Shown here: positions 38,981 through 48,523 of the stretch, in pieces
Layout of the letters: every line of letters begins with the position of its first letter
Numbering within the stretch: the stretch's first letter is position 1
Assembly: GCA_030849465.1 (NCBI GenBank)
Contig: JARVLF010000016.1
Span: forward strand, 1,426,001 to 1,490,000
DNA: 64,000 bases
Source of the DNA: Moesziomyces globuligerus
Lineage: Eukaryota > Basidiomycota > Ustilaginomycetes > Ustilaginales > Ustilaginaceae
Reading direction: 5' to 3'
Notes under the pieces: model-generated
Database searches by the model: none
What the model was told of the DNA's origin: nothing
What the model saw: only the letters and a program-made list of their open reading frames with translations
Made by a program: the position numbers and the translations under genes

Positions 38981-39843
38981 GGTGAAAGGACGATGCTTGG
39001 GCGTGGAAGGTCTAGATGCGTCCTCGACAAAGACAGGGCAGCTTCGAGAACAGATGAAGGAGCGAAGAAGCGCAGCAGTCGAGGGCATCGACAGGCAGAC
39101 AGCGACCGCCCACGCACACGCGCAGGCTGGCTCCGAGTGCAGCTCGAGCTCCAGCTTCGACTTGAGCTTCAGCGCGAGCTTCAGCGCGAGCTTGGTTCTT
39201 TCTTCCAAGTCAAGTCGAGCTCAGCCGCGCTCAGCCGCGCTCCTTCACCACCAAGTGTCGCGCCATCTCTGCTCTGCTCAACTGCAGCCCGGCAAGTTTT
39301 TTTTTTCTTCTCGCAAGCTGCCTCTTGCCTTTCATCATTAAAGCATGTTAGGCTGAGCCAAATTCGAGGCTGAGGGGAATTTCCACGTGATGCCAAAACG
39401 CGCCATTTGAAAATGTGTTAGGTTCGTGGGTTTCTCAATTTTGGGCTGAGCTGCATCCGACTGAGCAGAGCTGAGCAGCGCTGCAGAAGGGTCTGACGCC
39501 TGCGGGAGCTGCCAACGCCTTCGCCACACGCGACCGGACCTGCACGTCATCCCCCCAGACCAACAACACTGACCATCTGCCTGGATCGCATCCAACACCC
39601 ACCTCGACTCCACAGCGGCTTGCTCGCCCAGAAAAAAAGAAAGCGCAATCCAGCGCACCTTGGTCGTAGTCTCCTTTCCACTTCGCCACCATCATCGCCG
39701 TCACCCATTGCGTCTGCGCACATCCTTATCCGGCATCCGTAGCCGCCGTATCTGCGCCTCTTTCCGCGCTCACGCCCGCCTCCACCTAGCCCGCCTCCCG
39801 GTCTTCCTCTGGCCCTCGCGCTCGAACGAGCTCCTCTTTCAGC
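38981..39843. promoter_or_regulatory. Divergent intergenic region eIF3d / VID27
   Basis: 863 bp with two short tandem duplications: a 12-bp unit at 39164..39187 and the 10-bp unit tcagccgcgc twice at 39221..39240. It also has a T-run near 39298. No gene recognised. Confidence 0.4.
39164..39240. repeat. Two short tandem duplications upstream of eIF3d
   Basis: gagcttcagcgc occurs twice head to tail at 39164..39187, and tcagccgcgc twice at 39221..39240. The positions fit the eIF3d 5' leader or promoter. Confidence 0.85.
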
Positions 39844-42192
39844 ATGTTCATGCTCAAGAGCTTGTTCGGCAAGATCTGGGGCGACTCCAACAACCAGGAG
39901 CTCATCCAGATCCCCGCAGGCGCACTCTACCTCGTTCGTCCCAACGGTCCCCAAGGCTCCCGCGAGTGCATCTACGAAGACGCCGTCCTCGCCATCCGCA
40001 GAACCACCTCGGAATTCCACTACCAGCTCGTCGTCACAAAGGCCTTCCAAGATACCCAACCCGAGCTCGTCGACCAGGAGGAGGACGACATCGACGACGA
40101 GCGCGCCTTCCTCATCGACCAAGCGCTCGACTTCCGCCTCTCCACCCGCGGCAAGGACCGCACCTTGGTCTGGCGCGACTTTGAAGGCGACCAGGACGAT
40201 CTGCTCGAGTTCGTCATCGACAACAAGCAGGTCAACGAGGTCACCATCACCATCTTTGAAATCACCTTCCTCCAGTGCGTCTACGAGCATGCCTTCCGCA
40301 CCAGCCACGAACGTGCCTCCGAAGAAGACCTCGACAAGCTCCGCTACAAGGATGAGGCTGATCAGCGCCTCAAGCGCGACCAGAAGAAGGCGCTCGACAA
40401 GAAGCTCCAAGATGCAGGCATCGGGTCCAAAGACACATCCACATCGGCCGCATCCACCTCCGCAGCACAGCCTCTCGTCAAGGCCGAACCAGCCGTCGTC
40501 GCGCCAACCGTCGCCCCGGCGGCCGACACGGCTGGCCCACAGATCGACGATAACGGCACCGTCTTTTCCGCCACCGCAGATCTCTACCTCTACGACCTCA
40601 AGTCGCAGTACTTCCTCGTCCAGGAGCGCAAGGTCGACATCAGAGTCGTCGAGGCTGGTCGCTTCTTATTCTGGCTCTCCATCCGCGGCGCAGACAAGAC
40701 CTGGCTCGCTCAAAAGGTCGAGAGCGACATGAACATGAACTTCTCGCCCGAACAGACCTCGGCCGTCTGGAACTACTTCACCGACGACCGCCAGTGCTTC
40801 TCCTGGCTGCTTCGCTTCGAGGACAAGGACGCCTACTCGCACTTCCACAAGGGCTTCAGTCAGGTCATCTACGAGACCCAGAACGAAGAGCCCTGGTCCA
40901 AGGCCAAGAGCGACGATCGCGCCTACGCCGAGACCGCCTACGAGCAGGGCGAGCCCATGGACCTCGACGACATCAGCGAGAGCGAGGCCGGCGACGAGTC
41001 CGTGCACACCGCCCGAGAGGAAGAGGACGACGACGAAGAGGAAGTCGCCGCCGAGCTCCAGAGCGGCCAGGCTGGTTCCGACGAAGCCGCGTGGCCCGAA
41101 GAGACCTCGCTGCTCGCAGGCAAGCAGGACGTCAACTCTCTGCTTGCCGTCGGATACAAGTTCGACCGCTCCTTCGTGGCACGAGGTGACAAGATCGGCG
41201 TCTTCCGCCACACCGACGACAACAGGCTCGAGTTCGACACTACCATCAACAACGTCGGCACGCCGACCGGCAAGGGATTCAAGCCGCTCAAGATGATGCT
41301 TCACAACCAGGACGCGCAGATGGTCATGATGGATCCGTCCAACAAGCATGCGATCTACAACATGGACCTCGAGTACGGCAAGATCGTCGAGGAGTGGAAG
41401 GTGCACGACGACGTGCAGCTCAACAACGTCGTGCCCAGCAGCAAGTATGCGCAGATGACCGCCGAAAAGACCATGATCGGCCACAGCCACAACGGCATCT
41501 TCCGCATCGATCCGCGCCTGGGGGGCAACAAGCTCGTCGACTCGCAGTTCAAGCAGTACGCCTCCAAGAACGACTTTTCCGTCGCAGCGACCGACGACAA
41601 GGGCCGACTGGCTGTCGCGTCCAACAAGGGTGACATCCGTCTCTTTGACAGCATCGGCAAGAATGCAAAGACGGCGTTGCCGGCGCTGGGTGATCCCATC
41701 CTCGGCATCGATGTCTCGACCGACGGACGCTACATCATCGCCACGTGCAAGACGTATCTGTTGCTCATCGACACGCTCATCGGCTCGGGTCGCTACCAGG
41801 GACAGCTTGGATTCGACCGCTCGTTCCCCGCAGATGCAAAGCCGCAGCCGAAGCGTCTTACGCTCAAGCCGTCGCACGTGGCCTTCATGGGCTCCGAGAT
41901 CTCCTTCACGCCCGCACGCTTCAACACGGGCACGGGTGCGGACGCCGAGACGTCGATCGTCACCAGCACGGGGCCTTACGTGGTCAGCTGGTCGTTCAAG
42001 CAGGTCAAGAACGGAAACTACGGCGCCTACGTGCTTAAGCGCTACGGCGGCGAGATCATCCAGGACGAGCACACGTTCGGCTCGGACCAGGCCATCGTCG
42101 TCGCCTTCGAACACGACGTTCAGATGGCAAAGAGGAGCCAACTCCTCAAGCCCACGCGCAAGTCTCTGGCTCCGGATGGCTTCGGTCGCTAA
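39844..42192 (+). CDS. VID27: VID27 family protein
   Basis: A 782-residue protein. The N-terminal Vid27 region (MFMLKSLFGKIWGDSNNQELIQIPAGALYLVRP ... YEDAVLAIRRTTSEFHYQLVV) is followed by a central PH-like domain (FSATADLYLYDLKSQYFLVQERKVDIRVVEAG ... FSWLLRFEDKDAYSHFHKGFSQVIYE). An acidic stretch (SESEAGDESVHTAREEEDDDEEE) leads to a WD-like C-terminal propeller (VARGDKIGVFRHTDDNRLEFDTTINNV ... GHSHNGIFRIDPRLGGNKLV). In yeast Vid27 is linked by mutant phenotype to vacuole import and degradation of fructose-1,6-bisphosphatase; the biochemical role is unknown. No intron. Two possible ATGs lie within 6 bp; the first was taken. Confidence 0.92.
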   Translation: MFMLKSLFGKIWGDSNNQELIQIPAGALYLVRPNGPQGSRECIYEDAVLAIRRTTSEFHYQLVVTKAFQDTQPELVDQEEDDIDDERAFLIDQALDFRLSTRGKDRTLVWRDFEGDQDDLLEFVIDNKQVNEVTITIFEITFLQCVYEHAFRTSHERASEEDLDKLRYKDEADQRLKRDQKKALDKKLQDAGIGSKDTSTSAASTSAAQPLVKAEPAVVAPTVAPAADTAGPQIDDNGTVFSATADLYLYDLKSQYFLVQERKVDIRVVEAGRFLFWLSIRGADKTWLAQKVESDMNMNFSPEQTSAVWNYFTDDRQCFSWLLRFEDKDAYSHFHKGFSQVIYETQNEEPWSKAKSDDRAYAETAYEQGEPMDLDDISESEAGDESVHTAREEEDDDEEEVAAELQSGQAGSDEAAWPEETSLLAGKQDVNSLLAVGYKFDRSFVARGDKIGVFRHTDDNRLEFDTTINNVGTPTGKGFKPLKMMLHNQDAQMVMMDPSNKHAIYNMDLEYGKIVEEWKVHDDVQLNNVVPSSKYAQMTAEKTMIGHSHNGIFRIDPRLGGNKLVDSQFKQYASKNDFSVAATDDKGRLAVASNKGDIRLFDSIGKNAKTALPALGDPILGIDVSTDGRYIIATCKTYLLLIDTLIGSGRYQGQLGFDRSFPADAKPQPKRLTLKPSHVAFMGSEISFTPARFNTGTGADAETSIVTSTGPYVVSWSFKQVKNGNYGAYVLKRYGGEIIQDEHTFGSDQAIVVAFEHDVQMAKRSQLLKPTRKSLAPDGFGR

Positions 42193-42689
42193 TCAGGGGT
42201 GTGACTCTTGTGAAGGTCCCCGGATGCCCGACGTTTGGCGGACGTGCCATTTGTAAAGATATTTAGCTGCACTAATGCTCCGCCCTCACGGGCCCACTTT
42301 TGCTGAAACAAAGATACCAATACCGATCATACCAGCTTTGTTTTGAGCAGATCAACATAAAGGTGGAATGAGCGCGCAGAGCGTCTGTCGGACGATGGGT
42401 GAATGCAGAAGCAGTGGATGGAAGGAGGAACGTCGGAGTATGGTGGGAGGCTTTTGCCAATGCTGCTTTGCTGCGCCTCGGTGTGGAGTTGGAGTTAAGA
42501 TGGAGCGCGTCGCTGGCTCGGGAGACGGAAAAGGCGCGGATGGGGAAAGTAGGAATTGCTTCGAGCCGACCGACGCCTTTGGCCGCTTCTGCAACTTTCT
42601 AGATCACCTGTGCGCCATTGTACTGCGCCTCCATCCACAGACCTTCCCTCTTTCACCTCTCCCTTGCTCGCGGGACCTTATAAGCAACG
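42193..42689. promoter_or_regulatory. Intergenic region VID27 / ISY1
   Basis: 497 bp between tandem genes. Nothing recognised besides likely 3' UTR and promoter. Confidence 0.3.
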
Positions 42690-43667
42690 ATGGCGAGGAA
42701 TCAGGAGAAAGCACAGTCGATGCTGTACCGGTTCCGGGAGGCGCAGGCGACCTCGCTCGGGCTGACGCCCAAGACGACGCGGCGACCGCGGCTCGCCTCG
42801 TCGGTGAGCTCGCTCAAGGAGTGCGAAAAGTGGCGCGGCGAGGTGCTGCGCGAGATCTCGCGCAAGGTGAGCAAGATCCAGGACTTTGGTCTCACCGACT
42901 ACGAGGTGCGCGATCTCAACGACGAGATCAACAAGCTGCTGCGGGAAAAGGGGCACTGGGAGAGGCAGATCGTAGCGTTGGGAGGTGCCAACTATGCGCG
43001 AGCGGTGCCTTCGATGTTGGGTGGCGATGCAGGCATCGGTGGACGCGGATACAAGTACTTTGGTCGTGCCAAAGAGCTGCCGGGTGTCAAGGAGATCTTT
43101 AGCAAGACGCGCCAACAGGAGGAGGTCGAACAGAGCTGGAGGACCGAAAAGTACCAGCGGTTTCAGAATCAACCACCCGCCTACTTTGGCGACGAGGACG
43201 AAGACGATGCATCCCTTCTGACCCAAGAGGCAGAAAGGGAAGAACACGAGTGGGAGGAGAGGTATAGGGAGATCGTCGAGCGTCTGCAAAGCGATCAACG
43301 CCAACGTCGAGCCGAAGCGGGAGAGGATGACGAGGAAGACGATGCGGTGGTTGTCGTGCCAAAGATTCCAAGACCGACACCGAGGGCATGGAGGCAAGAG
43401 ATGGAGGCTTTCGCTAGCGCATACTCGAATCCAGAAGCGCAGCAACAACTGGCGACCGGTTCGCAGGATCAGGCCTCGGCAGCCAAACGTCAAAAGGGAT
43501 CCGACGGCAACCCGCTCCCAGCGACAACGACCCCCGCAGTGGCATACTCGATCTTCACCCGCGACGATCTCGCCCCGCCCACCATCCCCGACCGCACCGC
43601 GCTGGAAAAGATGATCCTCAACGCCAAAAAGCGCCAACTTCGCCAGCAATACATCGGCTCCTCATAA
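42690..43667 (+). CDS. ISY1: Pre-mRNA-splicing factor ISY1
   Basis: A 325-residue protein with the Isy1 N-terminus: MARNQEKAQSMLYRFREAQA, then KECEKWRGEVLREISRKVSKIQDFGLTDYEVRDLNDEINKLLREKGHWERQIVALGG. It continues with the ARAVPSMLGGDAGIGGRGYKYFGRAKELPGVKEIF segment. The C-terminal half is acidic, then basic, and less conserved. Isy1 is a component of the NTC/Prp19-associated catalytic spliceosome near the first-step active site. Length agrees with other filamentous fungal and animal orthologues. No intron. It is convergent with RPL18, 441 bp away. Confidence 0.95.
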   Translation: MARNQEKAQSMLYRFREAQATSLGLTPKTTRRPRLASSVSSLKECEKWRGEVLREISRKVSKIQDFGLTDYEVRDLNDEINKLLREKGHWERQIVALGGANYARAVPSMLGGDAGIGGRGYKYFGRAKELPGVKEIFSKTRQQEEVEQSWRTEKYQRFQNQPPAYFGDEDEDDASLLTQEAEREEHEWEERYREIVERLQSDQRQRRAEAGEDDEEDDAVVVVPKIPRPTPRAWRQEMEAFASAYSNPEAQQQLATGSQDQASAAKRQKGSDGNPLPATTTPAVAYSIFTRDDLAPPTIPDRTALEKMILNAKKRQLRQQYIGSS

Positions 43668-44108
43668 TCCCGCCATCCTCCCTGTCAATTCCATCCATTG
43701 TACTTGTACCAATCCCACATTTCTAACCCCACATCCACTTTCCATCTCTCAAATATTCCTCATGGAAGCCTTGAGCAGCTCATGAGCCAGGGCAGCGCGC
43801 ACACAGACGTCTCGAGGTGTGAGAGAAAAAGTACAGATTCTGCATTGATGCGTGGTAGTGGGGTTGGGTGTAGGAAGGATTGTCGTCGGTTGGTCGCGAC
43901 GGACGCACACCGCACGGGGTGACAAAGGAACCGAGGGAAAGTCGCTCGAATGCCAAATTTTTGGGTCGGGAAAAGCGCATATGGCACGAATCCGACACGC
44001 CCAACATTGTGTACCACCAAGTTGGAACAGTCGGGACTCGTGGCCCCCTCACGAGGGCTGGGAAAAGATGCATGTCGGAAGTCAGGGAAGCGAGGCGAGG
44101 CAAGGTTT
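43668..44108. other. Convergent intergenic region ISY1 / RPL18
   Basis: 441 bp between stop codons; 3' UTRs only as far as I can see. Confidence 0.3.
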
Positions 44109-45721
44109 TTACACCTTGAAGCCACGCGAGGCACGACGACCACGGGCCTTCTCGAACTTGCGGCCCTTGGCGCGGATGTAGGGCTTCTTGTTCTTGTGGG
44201 GACCGAAGCCGAAGTGCTTGACGGCCTCGCGGGCGTTCTTCTGGCCGCGGATGAGCACAGTGTTGGAGCCGGTGGGCGCGCGGGTGGCGAGCTGGTCGAG
44301 GGTGAGGCACTCACCGCCGGCGGCCTCGATGCGGGCGCGGGCAGTGTTGGTGAAGCGGAGAGCGGCAACCGAGAGCTTGGGCAGCTCGAGGACGCGGTTG
44401 TCGTCGGTGATGGTGCCGACAACAACAACGGTCTTGGGGGTCTCCGAGGCCGAGGCGGCAACGCCACCCTGCGACTTGGTCAGGTAGATGACGCGCGAAA
44501 CCGAGACGGGGGGCTGGTTGATCTTCGACATATAGAGGCGGCGGAGGACGGCCTTGTTGAATCGGCTGTCAGTGCGGCGGGCAAGGAAGCGGTAGAGCTG
44601 CAAGGGGGCGCGTCGAGTGAAAAAGGGTAGTGACAAGGTGGTCAGTGGACATGTACGGACAGGGCGAGTGTGAACAGGAAAGGACCCAATATTCGCTGTT
44701 TGTCGTGACCTGGGATTGCAGCGCCTTTCGTAGTAGCCCCTGTCCAAGCTTTCTACAGGTTCTTCATGAGACCTCCTCTTCCTCCAATCCCTTGTCCGGC
44801 GTTTCCACGGAACGTAGTAACAGTCGAGACGGTCGAGACGGTCTAATGTTGTGGAAGTATCGTCCAACGATGCTCTTCCAACTGTGCGCATGCCGATCCC
44901 GGAACAGCGAATCTGTGGTCCTTCTCGTCGAGGGCACTTACCTTGACCAGGAGCAGGAGGTAAGGGTCCTGGCTCTTGGGAGCGGTACGCTGACCGTTCT
45001 TGACGTGCTTCTTGGCGATATCAATACCCTAGAGTGGCGGTGGAGAGAGCGGATAAGATGTCCGTTGTCGGCGGGTCAGCAAGGCTGCCATGAAGGTGCG
45101 GTACTGGAGATGGCAATCCGAGACGAGCAATCCAACGAGTCGAGTGTCGAACGACGTTGCAAATGACAGGTTGGTGATGCCTGAGCGTGACTTATCGCGG
45201 CTTTGGCTGAATGCGCGCGGCAAGAATGACAAATGCGGCGTGATGCATTCTGCTGGAGTGCTGGATTGGACGTCTGTGCTCTGCACATCCTGCGTCGAAT
45301 GTGTTTCCTGGTGTACGTGCTAGTAACGGCGCCGAGGTGTGGCGACTGCCCGGCTTGCCGATCCAGCCGCGAGCATCACGGAGAGCCATGCAATCTCGCT
45401 GCTAAGCTTCGATAGCCCAGATTCGTCTGCACCGTGTCCCTTCACTAGACCTCCGGGCACGACCAACTGATCCGCCCGGGACCCCTACTTCTGACCAGCA
45501 TGCGTCGTGTTCTATACCAGCGTGACACACTGTGAGCGTATCATTCGCCATCCGTAGTGATGACAAAGTATGCATGCGTCGGGTGGCGAAGTGTCGGCCG
45601 GAATTGCACGTCGGTTGCAGTTGGACGTGCCGGATGTCGGTGTGCGGTTGCGTGCGAATGTCTGCTGTCGTCGTTGGATGCTGTCGGATGTGCCATGTGC
45701 ATTGCGGGCACAACTTACCAT
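44109..45721 (-). CDS. RPL18: 60S ribosomal protein L18 (eL18), 3 exons
   Basis: Exons 45719..45721 (only the ATG), 44942..45028 and 44109..44597; introns of 690 nt (gtaagt ... ctctag) and 344 nt (gtaagt ... ttgcag), both phase 0. The joined protein starts [30 protein letters not shown], then [32 protein letters not shown], matching human eL18 ([39 protein letters not shown]). It ends [25 protein letters not shown]. 192 residues, close to the usual 186-188. The single-codon first exon was chosen because it is the only ATG followed by a strong donor within the upstream kilobase and it supplies the conserved MG start; an RNA check is needed for that exon. Confidence 0.9.
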
Positions 45722-46684
45722 TTTGATGAATGTCTTGACGGGGTGGAGATGGTGAGGGAGAGCAAGCTGATGATAGCGACGACGGCCTTTCCACACTCTG
45801 GGCCTGGCTGGCTACCTGGCGCCGGCAGCCTGGCAGCTTCGGCTCTGCAGCCTGGCTCCGACCTGGGCGAATGCGGTTCCGCAAGCCTGCCTGAAATTCT
45901 CAAGCCAGCCGACGCTTCTCAAACTTGCGGTCCAGCCTGACTGCCGACAGCCACTGAGTGCGCGCGGCCAAGGCTCGGGCGGCAGAGCGCGGTGCCCATC
46001 GCACACTCGAGTTCCCACTGCTTGTGGGCGGCAGCGAGGCGAGCTGGGAACGCCTGCGAGCTCCTCGGCCGAGCTTTGGGACAGATCACATGACTCAATA
46101 TTCCTACAATAATCCTAAATCGGGGGTTTCAGAACTCCAGCGCAGATCCGAGATCCATGCAGTCGCGTCAAAATCTACAGTCCGAGTTCCGAGCTGGGGT
46201 CACAGGACGACGCGAAATGGATGCGGGCCAAAATGAAAGAAGGTTGGACGCGATCACTGCCGCTGAGGGACGGGAAAGTGAGCGAGGCAGCGCCACGTCC
46301 GTGCAGGTTTGCCCATCCACACTTGAGTTCGGGAGAGCTTCCGCCCAAGGTTTCCTGGCTGCAGCATCCTGCAGCAATTTCTGGTTGCCTTGCCCTGTCT
46401 TGTCGAGCATCGCCCAATCATACTCACCAACCTCGCTTTAACTTAGCTTTTGCTCGGCGCCGCAACAAAGATGGTAAGTTGACGTCCTCTCAATAGAACG
46501 AGAGCACATGTGCCTGTGCGCTGCCAGCTGCAGCTGCGTGCGACACAAAAGTGTTGATCTTGGTCGAGCGTCGCACGGAGCTCATCTGATCATCTCATTC
46601 GCCTTGTCCCACTGTACGCTTCCCGCAAACCTCATCACCCATCCGCACCCGCTCTCGGTCGCCCTCTTGCCATCACTCACCACG
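45722..46684. promoter_or_regulatory. Divergent promoter region RPL18 / TRA2-like gene
   Basis: 963 bp between start codons. It contains the second copy of the two-part ribosomal-protein element (46063..46096), with TGACTCA inside it at 46091..46097, and an ATG with a strong donor at 46471 that I could not join to any gene. Confidence 0.5.
46063..46096 (-). promoter_or_regulatory. Two-part ribosomal-protein promoter element (copy 2)
   Basis: On the minus strand GAGTCATGTG (46087..46096), 13 nt, then CTCGGCCGAG (46064..46073) and G. It is about 340 bp upstream of the RPL18 ATG and points toward it, matching the copy near RPS12 in order, spacing, orientation and distance. Confidence 0.6.
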
Positions 46685-47800
46685 ATGGACTCGCTCGACA
46701 CCATGGACGTCAACATGGATCGTCGCACCGTTCCGGACTACAAGGACATTGATGAGGACCGCAGGCCTGAGTCGCCTCCGCGAGGCCGCTCGTACTCGCG
46801 CTCGCCCTCCACCACGCCCGTGCCTGGTCGACGTGCTCGCACGCCCGTCCGCAGCATGAGCCGCAGCCCCAGCCGCAGCCGTAGTCGCAGCCGCTCTCCC
46901 CTTCCCCGTCGACGCTCCCGATCCCCTGCTGCTCGTCGCTACGACAGAGATGACCGCGACAGGCGCGGCGACCGTCGCGATGACCGTCGCGACCGAGGTG
47001 CCCGCACGCCGCCACCTCCCCGTGGCGACCGCCGTCGCTCGCCACCTCCCAAGCCGCGCAACGCGCCCGCCCACGTCGACCCCACCACCGTGCTCGGCGT
47101 GTTCGGTCTCTCCATCCGCACGGTCGAGGCCGACCTGAACCACGAATTCGAGGCCATCGCTCCCGTTGACAAGGTCGTCATCGTCTACGATGCCCGCTCC
47201 GGCCGCTCGCGCGGCTTCGGCTTCGTCACCATGCGCACCGTCGAGGGCGCCAGCGCTGCCATCGACGCGCTCAACGGCAAGGACCTTCACGGCCGCCGCA
47301 TCCGCGTCGACTTCTCCACCACCCACAAGCCCCACGACCCCACCCCAGGCATCTACAAGGGTGAGGTGCGCCCCGACGACCGATACCAGGCACCGCCCCG
47401 AGGAGGCCCCGGTCGTGGTCCCCCCGGTCGCGGCGAGGGCTCGAGGTACAACGGCCGTGCCTACGACCGTGCGGCCCCCTCGTACCGCGACTCGAGGGAC
47501 CGCGGCGACTCGTACACCGGCTCGTCGTCCAGGCGCAGCTACGCAGACTCCCGAGACGACTGGCGCCGTCGCCCCTCACCACCCCGCAGGCCGCGCAGGT
47601 CGCCTAGCCCCGCCGGCCGCCGTGGCGGCAGCAGGTACTCGCGCTCGCCCAGCCCGCGTCGCGGAGGCGACAGGTACGAGGCCGACCGCTACGATGCCGA
47701 CCGAGAGGAGCGAGTGCCCCCTCCCTCGAGAAGCCGCCACGGAAGCCACCTCGACAGCCCCCCGCGCGAAGACAACGTCGAGCCCAGCCGATACTACTAG
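46685..47800 (+). CDS. SR-type RNA-binding protein (Tra2-like) with one RRM
   Basis: A 371-residue protein with the RS-RRM-RS layout of Transformer-2. An N-terminal RS region (SYSRSPSTTPVPGRRARTPVRSMSRSPSRSRSR, then Asp/Arg repeats) leads to a single RRM at about residues 130-210, with RNP2 TVLGVFGLSIRT and RNP1 SRGFGFVTM. A C-terminal Arg/Gly/Ser/Tyr-rich region follows (DRYQAPPRGGPGRGPPGRGEGS ... SPSPAGRRGGSRYSRSPSPRRGGDRY). Such proteins bind purine-rich exonic enhancers and regulate splicing. The ATG at 46685 is followed by in-frame ATGs at 46703 and 46715 (MDSLDTMDVNMDRR). No intron in the coding part. Confidence 0.85.
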   Translation: MDSLDTMDVNMDRRTVPDYKDIDEDRRPESPPRGRSYSRSPSTTPVPGRRARTPVRSMSRSPSRSRSRSRSPLPRRRSRSPAARRYDRDDRDRRGDRRDDRRDRGARTPPPPRGDRRRSPPPKPRNAPAHVDPTTVLGVFGLSIRTVEADLNHEFEAIAPVDKVVIVYDARSGRSRGFGFVTMRTVEGASAAIDALNGKDLHGRRIRVDFSTTHKPHDPTPGIYKGEVRPDDRYQAPPRGGPGRGPPGRGEGSRYNGRAYDRAAPSYRDSRDRGDSYTGSSSRRSYADSRDDWRRRPSPPRRPRRSPSPAGRRGGSRYSRSPSPRRGGDRYEADRYDADREERVPPPSRSRHGSHLDSPPREDNVEPSRYY

Positions 47801-48523
47801 AACCGCTCTGATGCTCCTCGAAATCGAGGTCGAGCTTCGCGTCGGCATAGCGCCCGACCGCTCCGTCGATGACTACCTCTGTATGCTCCAAGCCCCCGTT
47901 GGGAGGTCGCGCCGCCCAGGACTTGCCTGTCTTTTGCCCCCCCAAGATCCGTTCCTCGCGATACCAAAACCTGCCTGTCCCTTCCCATGGTGCCGATGCA
48001 ACCGATCGGTCACAAGTCCGCTCTGTGTTCTTTCTCAAGCTCCTCAACTTCGATGCCTTGCTCCCTTAAAGATTCCCAAGATTTTTCCGTCAAGTTCAAG
48101 TTCGCTCCCCCGCGTGTGTGCAAGAAAGTGAAGGCCAACGATCGCAAGCAGCCGTGTGGTGGCAGAGTGCCACAGAAGCAGTGAACGTGTCCGGACCTCT
48201 CCACCGAGAAGTGCTGTTGCTTACAAGTATCCGGTTTCGAGTCGAAGCCGGTCCAGACCCAAGCAGCAGAATCAAGACAGGAGGGCAAGATTGCTTCCCA
48301 ACAAGGTAAGCGCAGTGATGTGCAGTTTTTTGCTCTCGCTTTTTTTCTTCCGGGTCGTGATGAGTACCAACAGCCCGGCAAACTCGGACGGCAAGCTTCA
48401 GGTGAGTATGGCTCTGCTGCTCCATCGTCCCGGAAACGCTCTGGTGCGTGCATCTGTCAGTGCGCGGCAATCCACGATATCATCCGATCCTGCATGGCGT
48501 ATCTTGCGTGGTGTGGCTGCGAT
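47801..48523. other. Convergent intergenic region TRA2-like / esterase-Dph4 gene
   Basis: 723 bp between stop codons. Short open frames only; several T- and A-runs. No gene recognised. Confidence 0.3.

Noticed and set aside
37091..39373. 760-codon plus-strand ORF
   Set aside because: Antisense to the clearly conserved eIF3d gene; repetitive Val/Leu/Asp composition is a mirror of GC-biased codons.
45029..45718. Box C/D snoRNA in RPL18 intron 1
   Set aside because: A GTGATGC near 45372 on the minus strand lacks a box D at suitable distance; the good GTGATGA near 45556 is on the other strand with no CTGA partner.
46471..46684. ATG followed by gtaagt at 46471, as a possible single-codon first exon for the TRA2-like gene
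   Set aside because: No acceptor AG between there and the RRM frame is in phase without creating a stop. It may be a 5'-leader intron or a three-codon upstream ORF.
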